DNA from: an uncultured Acholeplasmataceae bacterium | Lineage (GTDB): Bacteria > Bacillota_I > Bacilli_A > Acholeplasmatales > Acholeplasmataceae | NCBI GenBank assembly: GCA_927439925.1 | Contig: CAKMKF010000071.1 | Span: 1 to 44,045 of the forward strand | Direction: 5' to 3' | DNA: 44,045 nucleotides | Shown: positions 38,527 through 44,045 of the stretch, one piece after another | How the letters are laid out: every line of letters begins with the position of its first letter | Position numbering within the stretch: the first letter of the stretch is position 1 | The notes under the pieces: model-generated | Database searches by the model: none | What the model saw: the letters and a program-made list of their open reading frames with translations, nothing else | What the model was told of the DNA's origin: nothing | Made by a program: the position numbers and the translations under genes

Positions 38527-39175
38527 AACATGTCACGTACACTACGATAACACCTTAGAACACTGTATTCTTTGTAATGGTGAATTAGAAAAAGTCGGTG
38601 AAACTGAATCCACTTATAAATTCCCCGAAACAAAGAAAAGATCGAAATCAAGATTCTTCTACAGACTTTTCCTATTTCTAAATCTGGTATCTGCAATGGT
38701 AGCTTTATACATTGATTTTGCAGATGGAGTTCCTCTATCATGGTCACTTGTTGTAGGAATTACCAATATATATGTGGTTGTAATGTTTTTAGTCCTCGCA
38801 GTACCCACCATATGGACACATAGGCTTACAAAAAGTGTGATGATTACTGTATCGAGTTTAATTCTAATCGGATTAGCGATTCGCGATGTAGACTGGGCAC
38901 TAGATTATGTGCTTCCGTTTGCAATCATGAGTAATATGTTCATTATTACACTCTTGATTCTTGTCAATAAGAAAAAATGGTTTGATTATTTCTCAAGTTT
39001 AGTGATCATTTCTATTATTGGATTAATCCCAGGGTTACTCAATGTCTTAAACCTAACGGTAGTTCAATGGCCAAGTTTAGTAAGTTTTGCATATGCAACA
39101 TTTACATTGTTTGGTATCATCATCCTACCTTCACGATCAAGTCGAGAAGAATTTAAAAGAAGATTTCATATATAA
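38510..39175 (+). CDS. DUF6320-like membrane protein with N-terminal zinc-ribbon
   Basis: YCKTCHVHYDNTLEHCILCNGEL CxxC...CxxC plus several TM segments; overlaps preceding ORF. Confidence 0.65.
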   Translation: MMRYCKTCHVHYDNTLEHCILCNGELEKVGETESTYKFPETKKRSKSRFFYRLFLFLNLVSAMVALYIDFADGVPLSWSLVVGITNIYVVVMFLVLAVPTIWTHRLTKSVMITVSSLILIGLAIRDVDWALDYVLPFAIMSNMFIITLLILVNKKKWFDYFSSLVIISIIGLIPGLLNVLNLTVVQWPSLVSFAYATFTLFGIIILPSRSSREEFKRRFHI

Positions 39176-39176
39176 G

Positions 39177-39199
39177 AGACGAGAAATCGTCTTTTTTTT
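39177..39199 (+). terminator. Intrinsic terminator
   Basis: agacga-gaaa-tcgtct then T8. Confidence 0.85.
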
Positions 39200-39209
39200 G
39201 CATAAAAAA

Positions 39210-39229
39210 ACACTAGCGTTAACTAGTGT
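39210..39229 (-). terminator. Intrinsic terminator whose stem includes the stop codon of the CBS gene
   Basis: acactag/ctagtgt, A run on + strand; TAG stop at 39223-39225. Confidence 0.7.
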
Positions 39230-39660
39230 ATTTGATGATGATTACCATTTGTGTTTCCATTTGGAGTCATTTGTTTAACCATATAATTGAATATATCTTT
39301 TCGAGTGATAATTCCAATGAATGCCCCAAAATCATCTAGTACTGGTACAAAGTTTTGTTTTGTAGCAACTTCGATGATGTCTTCCATATTGGTATGAATA
39401 GGTACAGATACATTATCTTTATTTCTAGGAACTGCTGAAACTGTTGTACTCTCAGTTTTATCAAAGCTCATTTGATGATCTTTAATATACCAAAGTAAAT
39501 CTCCTTCACTCAATGTACCAACATAATCTCCTTTTTTGTTTAGAATAGGAATCGAGTTGTAGCGATAGATTTGCATTTTTTCAAGTGCTTGTCTAATGGT
39601 GTAGTCACTAAAGATATACGCTACCTTTTCTTTAGGTGTTAAGCAAAATAATACGTTCAT
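39223..39660 (-). CDS. CBS domain-containing protein
   Basis: Two CBS motifs: IYRYNSIPILNKKGDYVGTLSEGDLL and QNFVPVLDDFGAFIGIITRKDIFNYM. Confidence 0.88.
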   Translation of the reverse strand: MNVLFCLTPKEKVAYIFSDYTIRQALEKMQIYRYNSIPILNKKGDYVGTLSEGDLLWYIKDHQMSFDKTESTTVSAVPRNKDNVSVPIHTNMEDIIEVATKQNFVPVLDDFGAFIGIITRKDIFNYMVKQMTPNGNTNGNHHQIH

Positions 39661-39810
39661 TTTTTTCTCCTTTAAATTCGAAATGATGATTTTCTTGATA
39701 CAAGAAGAATTTTAAATTTTCTAAATTTTTCTATGCTGAAATGCTGTTTTTAGCTCATCTTTTTTTGCATCTTTATTATATCATAGATATAATGATTTGT
39801 ACAGTGAAAA

Positions 39811-39824
39811 TGATAACGCTTCCA
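39811..39824 (-). promoter_or_regulatory. CRE-like catabolite-response site TGGAAGCGTTATCA
   Basis: Matches TGNAANCGNTNNCA at every defined position on the minus strand, upstream of TGTACA-17-TATAAT. Confidence 0.55.
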
Positions 39825-39835
39825 TTTAAGAAAAA

Positions 39836-39865
39836 AAGGACCAAATTGATAAACAATTGGTCCTT
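39836..39865 (-). terminator. Intrinsic terminator after gltS-like gene
   Basis: aaggaccaaattg / caattggtcctt with A run on + strand. Confidence 0.8.
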
Positions 39866-39875
39866 AAGTTGTATA

Positions 39876-41321
39876 CTAAGCCTTAGGATTTTTCTTAAGT
39901 AGGATAAATACAAATGTAATAAAGAGTACAATACAAATTCCTAAAGTAATTAAAGCTTGCATGACACCGTTAGGAGCGAAGCTTGCTAAAAGTAAAATTG
40001 GGAATCCAAACAAAATAGCTGTAGTTGTACCGGTGACTAGATCGGTTGCTGCAGGTGTTTCATATTGCGAGTCTACTTCTCTAAGTAATGCAATACCTGT
40101 TGATGCTGTACCAGTCATTGTTCCATACATTCCTGCAAATGCTTGAAGTGTATATTCCTTATAAACACGTTTTGTAATTTTGTGGATGAAAAACATAGTT
40201 GCTGCTCCTGCTACAGATGTAATAATAAGGAATGTAATCCATACTTGAGCTGAAGCGAGGTCTTGAACATTAATTGAAATAATAGATGCGACAACCATGA
40301 AATCAAAGACGACACCAGCAATTCGATTTAACATATAATTGTTTGGATATTGTCTTGTCATAATATTTTTTGAACGTAGGTAGTTGAATAATTTTTTCAT
40401 GAGCAATGCAATGACCATACCAAAGATAAAGTTAAAGCCCCAAATGAGTGAGTTGACCATTCTATAGATACCTTCATTTAATGATGCTAGTTTGGATAAT
40501 CCAAACATTGTTAAGAAGGTAATACCATAAACCAAGAGAATTAAACTGATTTGAACTGTAAGTTTATCAATTGATTCAGCCACAGGAATTTCATCAGGTG
40601 ACTCAACTTCTTGAATGCTTGTAAGATGTACTGTAGATTCTTCACCTGTAACTTTTTTATTGTAAACTTTATTTAAATAAATGACCCCACCTATACATGC
40701 CCAAATGAAACCCATCGATGCAATCGCTAAACCATAGGATTGACCACCAACAAAGCCTGTAACAACACCTTGTGCATTTTGGAAGTTCTCATAAACAATA
40801 CCGAAATTATTAGCCTGCCCAGGTCCTTGTCCAAATCCAAATGGAACAAGCAGTCCAGTAGCAAGTCCTGGACCGGTCTTGAAGACTGGGAAGATTGTGA
40901 ACGCTAGAATTGCTGTAATGGTTATACCGATAATCCCTTGAAGTAAATAAGAAGACACGATAACCATCCCATTATAATAACTATGTGCACGATTGGTTTT
41001 AATCTTAAACTTTTCATTAACCTTTAAACCCATCGCGATAAATCCTAATGCAATCGTATGATAAGTAACAAGATTTAAAAACGAATTAAACTTATCAATT
41101 TCACTAACATCCATAAACCAAGATACACCTGTCATTGGACGAACAATAGCTTCCTTAATAATAAGTCCTATCAGACCTGCAATAACAGAGGTAGGTAATA
41201 ATGATTTTCTTAAGATAGGTATTTTTCGTCTTATAACATTTCCGAGCAATAGTAATGCACTTAAAATCAATACGTAAATAATGACTCCCCAAATAGCTAG
41301 TGATTCGTAGTTTGATATCAT
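39876..41321 (-). CDS. Sodium/glutamate symporter-like (GltS family) membrane protein
   Basis: LPTSVIAGLIGLI, TYHTIALGFIAMGLK, LLVPFGFGQGPGQANNFG, GMYGTMTGTASTGIALLREVD. Confidence 0.8.
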   Translation of the reverse strand: MISNYESLAIWGVIIYVLILSALLLLGNVIRRKIPILRKSLLPTSVIAGLIGLIIKEAIVRPMTGVSWFMDVSEIDKFNSFLNLVTYHTIALGFIAMGLKVNEKFKIKTNRAHSYYNGMVIVSSYLLQGIIGITITAILAFTIFPVFKTGPGLATGLLVPFGFGQGPGQANNFGIVYENFQNAQGVVTGFVGGQSYGLAIASMGFIWACIGGVIYLNKVYNKKVTGEESTVHLTSIQEVESPDEIPVAESIDKLTVQISLILLVYGITFLTMFGLSKLASLNEGIYRMVNSLIWGFNFIFGMVIALLMKKLFNYLRSKNIMTRQYPNNYMLNRIAGVVFDFMVVASIISINVQDLASAQVWITFLIITSVAGAATMFFIHKITKRVYKEYTLQAFAGMYGTMTGTASTGIALLREVDSQYETPAATDLVTGTTTAILFGFPILLLASFAPNGVMQALITLGICIVLFITFVFILLKKNPKA

Positions 41322-41402
41322 AGTTACTCCTTGTGCTTTTTTTGTTAGAGTTTTACTCTTAATGCAATTATACTAAAAAGAATTAAAAATGAAAAGAAAA
41401 AA

Positions 41403-41427
41403 AGAGGTAAAGAATATCCTTACCCCC
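41403..41427 (-). terminator. Intrinsic terminator after ald
   Basis: ggtaa...ttacc arms, A run on + strand. Confidence 0.55.
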
Positions 41428-41436
41428 TAGATTATG

Positions 41437-42537
41437 CTACATTTTTAAGTAATCTAAATTGAATGCTTCACATACGCCTTCGCATGTGCATTGACCATAC
41501 CAAATATTAACGCCCATTTTTAATGCATTGGATAAGTTAATTGCAGTATCTAAACCTAAATTAGCAATCATCAGACCATATTTTAGTGTTGCGTTGTTTA
41601 AGGCAATTGTAGATGTTCTAGGAACAGCTCCTGGCATGTTTGCTACACTATAATGGATAACTCCATCTACTTCATAAATTGGATTATCATGATAAGTTGC
41701 TCTTGCATGTTCAGTTGATCCACCTTGGTCGATTGCTACGTCAACAATAACGCTTCCTGGTCTCATCTTCTTATAAAATGATTGTTTAATTAATTTTGGT
41801 GCTTTCGCTCCTGGTAGTAAGATTGCACTCACGACTAAATCAGAGTTGATAACAGTTCTTTCAATGTTATCTGCACTACTATATAGCGTTTTAATTCTAT
41901 TTCCATAGATATCGTCTAAATAAGTTAACTTCTTTAAATTGATGTCTAGAATCGTTACATCCGCTCCAAGACCAACTAGCATTTTTAAAGCATTTTCTCC
42001 AACTACACCTGCACCAATAATACAAGCTTTAGCTGGTTCAACTCCTGGTACGCCTGAAACAAGTACACCTGAACCACCAAAAGGTTTTTCTAAGTACTTA
42101 GCACCTTCGATTGCTCCAAGTCTTCCTGCAACTTCACTCATTGGTTTTAAACAAGGAAGTGATCCATCATCAAGGGTGATGGTTTCATAAGCAATCGATT
42201 GAGTCTTTGTATCAATCAATCGTCTAGTGAGTGCTTCATTTGCAGCTAGATGAAGGTAAGTATATAAAATTAAACCTTCTCTTAAATATTCAAATTCTGA
42301 TTCTAAAGGTTCTTTAACCTTAACAATCATTTCAGATTTTTCCCAAACCTCTGCCGCGGTTTTCAAAATCTTCGCACCTGCATTTACATAGTCCTGATCT
42401 ATAAATCCAGAACTAATTCCTGCCATAGACTCAACAAATACTTGGTGTCCGTGATTGACATATTCTTTAACAGCACTAGGCGTTAAACCAACACGGTACT
42501 CTTTGTTCTTTACTTCTTTGACTGTCCCGATAATCAT
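41437..42537 (-). CDS. ald: Alanine dehydrogenase
   Basis: MIIGTVKEVKNKEYRVGLTPSAVKEYVNHGHQVFVE, VKVKEPLESEF, LYTYLHLAANEALT, VIVDVAIDQGGSTEHARATYHDNPIYEVDGVIHYSVANMPGAVPRTST. Confidence 0.95.
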   Translation of the reverse strand: MIIGTVKEVKNKEYRVGLTPSAVKEYVNHGHQVFVESMAGISSGFIDQDYVNAGAKILKTAAEVWEKSEMIVKVKEPLESEFEYLREGLILYTYLHLAANEALTRRLIDTKTQSIAYETITLDDGSLPCLKPMSEVAGRLGAIEGAKYLEKPFGGSGVLVSGVPGVEPAKACIIGAGVVGENALKMLVGLGADVTILDINLKKLTYLDDIYGNRIKTLYSSADNIERTVINSDLVVSAILLPGAKAPKLIKQSFYKKMRPGSVIVDVAIDQGGSTEHARATYHDNPIYEVDGVIHYSVANMPGAVPRTSTIALNNATLKYGLMIANLGLDTAINLSNALKMGVNIWYGQCTCEGVCEAFNLDYLKM

Positions 42538-42610
42538 TTTTTTCTCCTCTTAAATTAATCGTATCTGATACGTTTATTGTAACATATATTAATGATTTTT
42601 TAACCCTAAA

Positions 42611-43237
42611 TTAAACATTATTTTTGTTATTTTGATAATGCTTTAAAATGATTGTTTTCATTTCGTTTTTATCTTTTAATAGTTCATGAATATGATTCAA
42701 ACCATCTCTATTTTTTTTCGTTTCCAACCACAGTTTTAAATATCCATTCGGACCATACTTTTCTTCAATATGGTCATACGCTCTTACAAAATGATCTTCA
42801 AAACTAAGATCTGGATAATGCTTTAATCCAAATAATACAGTTCTTAAGATAACAATATCAGGATCAATATCACGATCTGCTTCTGCAATGATTTTTCCAT
42901 AAATTGTTCTAGGTTCATAATCATTTGATGCTCGGTGGTCTTCAACTGCTTCTTTCATAATGATTCTTTGTTCTTCAGTAAAATATTTTTTGAGTTCTTC
43001 ATCATTATACAAAAATAGACCACCAGTTAAATGGTGATCGTTACGACCGAACTTATTTCCGATATCGTGAAAACAAGCAACGACGTAAACCATGTCCATA
43101 TCAACATCATAATCCTTAGCGATTTCTAAAGAGTTGATAATGACAGTTTCCACATGATCCATTTGATGTGCTTGATCAAAATGACGATAGATAGGAATGA
43201 TTTGTTGATAAAGATAAGTGAGCAATGATTTTTCCAT
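42611..43237 (-). CDS. HD domain-containing phosphohydrolase
   Basis: DQAHQMDHVETVIINSLEIAK...VVACFHDIGN HD signature, later EAVEDHRASN. Confidence 0.88.
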   Translation of the reverse strand: MEKSLLTYLYQQIIPIYRHFDQAHQMDHVETVIINSLEIAKDYDVDMDMVYVVACFHDIGNKFGRNDHHLTGGLFLYNDEELKKYFTEEQRIIMKEAVEDHRASNDYEPRTIYGKIIAEADRDIDPDIVILRTVLFGLKHYPDLSFEDHFVRAYDHIEEKYGPNGYLKLWLETKKNRDGLNHIHELLKDKNEMKTIILKHYQNNKNNV

Positions 43238-43244
43238 TCAAACC

Positions 43245-43667
43245 TCAGATGTTAATATTGGCTTTTTTTGAGAGTGATAAAAACATTTTTTTGTCGGATT
43301 TATAAGAGAGTTTAGATAATACTTCAGAAGCATCAACCCAAACTGCATCTGCAATTTCTTCTTCTTGTGGCTGTAATTCAATTGTTTTTGCTTTTGCTAG
43401 AAAGTAAACAACGCTTTTTATGACGCCTTCTTTTGGATAATATCTAGTTTTTTCTTTGATGTGGGGATAAATTTCAACATCAAGTCCTGTTTCTTCCTTT
43501 ACTTCTCTTGCAGCTGTCATTTTTTCGGATTCATTGAGTTCGACATGTCCCTTTGGAAAGCCGAATCTTAACCCATGACGCTGTTGCACTAATACAAATT
43601 GAAATCTGTTTTGGTGTTTTCTAAAGATGACTGCTCCACATGATTTTTCTTTGGTCAAAACCATCAC
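43245..43667 (-). CDS. NUDIX hydrolase
   Basis: Nudix box GHVELNESEKMTAAREVKEETGLDV. Confidence 0.93.
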   Translation of the reverse strand: MMVLTKEKSCGAVIFRKHQNRFQFVLVQQRHGLRFGFPKGHVELNESEKMTAAREVKEETGLDVEIYPHIKEKTRYYPKEGVIKSVVYFLAKAKTIELQPQEEEIADAVWVDASEVLSKLSYKSDKKMFLSLSKKANINI

Positions 43668-43760
43668 CTTCTTTATATAACTACCTAAAGTATATCATAG
43701 TCTTCTTTGATTACATCAAATAATGATTGAAATTTGCTATTTTTTTACGTGCGAGTTGGA

Positions 43761-43789
43761 TTGATAAAACCGGTACCATCATGTATAAT
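43761..43789 (+). promoter_or_regulatory. Promoter upstream of glgA
   Basis: TTGATA (43761-43766), 17 bp, TATAAT (43784-43789). Confidence 0.75.
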
Positions 43790-43836
43790 AGAGGTAATAA
43801 ATAGGGATTTAAGTCTAATCATAGAGGTGAGGATGC

Positions 43837-44045
43837 ATGAAAATCTTATTCTGCAGTTCAGAAGCATTTCCTTTCAGTAAAACCGGTGGTTTAGCAGACA
43901 TGGCCCTTTTTTTACCCAAATCATTAATTGGAATCGGTCACGAGGTTAGAATAATCACTCCGTATTACAAGAATATCGGTAAGCACCATAAAGATATGAA
44001 ATATTTAGGGGCTGCTACCATAGGAATGGGTGGCATTGAAACAAT
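43837..44045 (+). CDS. glgA: Glycogen/starch synthase, N-terminal fragment (runs off window)
   Basis: MKILFCSSEAFPFSKTGGLADMALFLPKSLIGIGHEVRIITPYY; absent from ORF track because it is truncated. Confidence 0.88.
   Translation, partial: MKILFCSSEAFPFSKTGGLADMALFLPKSLIGIGHEVRIITPYYKNIGKHHKDMKYLGAATIGMGGIET

Overview
44 kb AT-rich bacterial segment. TGA behaves as a stop codon (e.g. the ends of the ORFs at 1782 and 4928). Gene content fits a low-GC Firmicute or an Acholeplasma/Izemoplasma-type mollicute; this placement is inference. Main blocks: a GlpP-antitermination-type glycerol operon (glpP, two FAD oxidoreductases, DUF1667, glpK); a beta-1,4-galactan utilisation locus (LacI regulator, two GH53 galactanases, GH2, ABC binding protein and two permeases, CBM lipoprotein) convergent with galK-galM-galT; an mhq-like quinone-stress operon; a condensation-like acyltransferase with a DUF6320-like partner; gltS-like and ald genes; and the 5' end of glgA, cut by the window edge. 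The most exciting locus is 10.3-11.8 kb. A small secreted-type ORF there carries five identical 13-aa repeats (DFDGNDAPDWVSL), differing only by synonymous changes. It is divergent from an HTH/TPR-like regulator of RRNPP (Rgg/PlcR/ComR) type, and a palindrome in the shared promoter region sits where the peptide gene's -35 should be. I propose a multi-copy peptide-pheromone quorum-sensing system. The left edge (1-216) holds a perfect 60-bp inverted repeat that looks like a fold-back or contig-end artefact. All calls come from reading the sequence; no searches were run.
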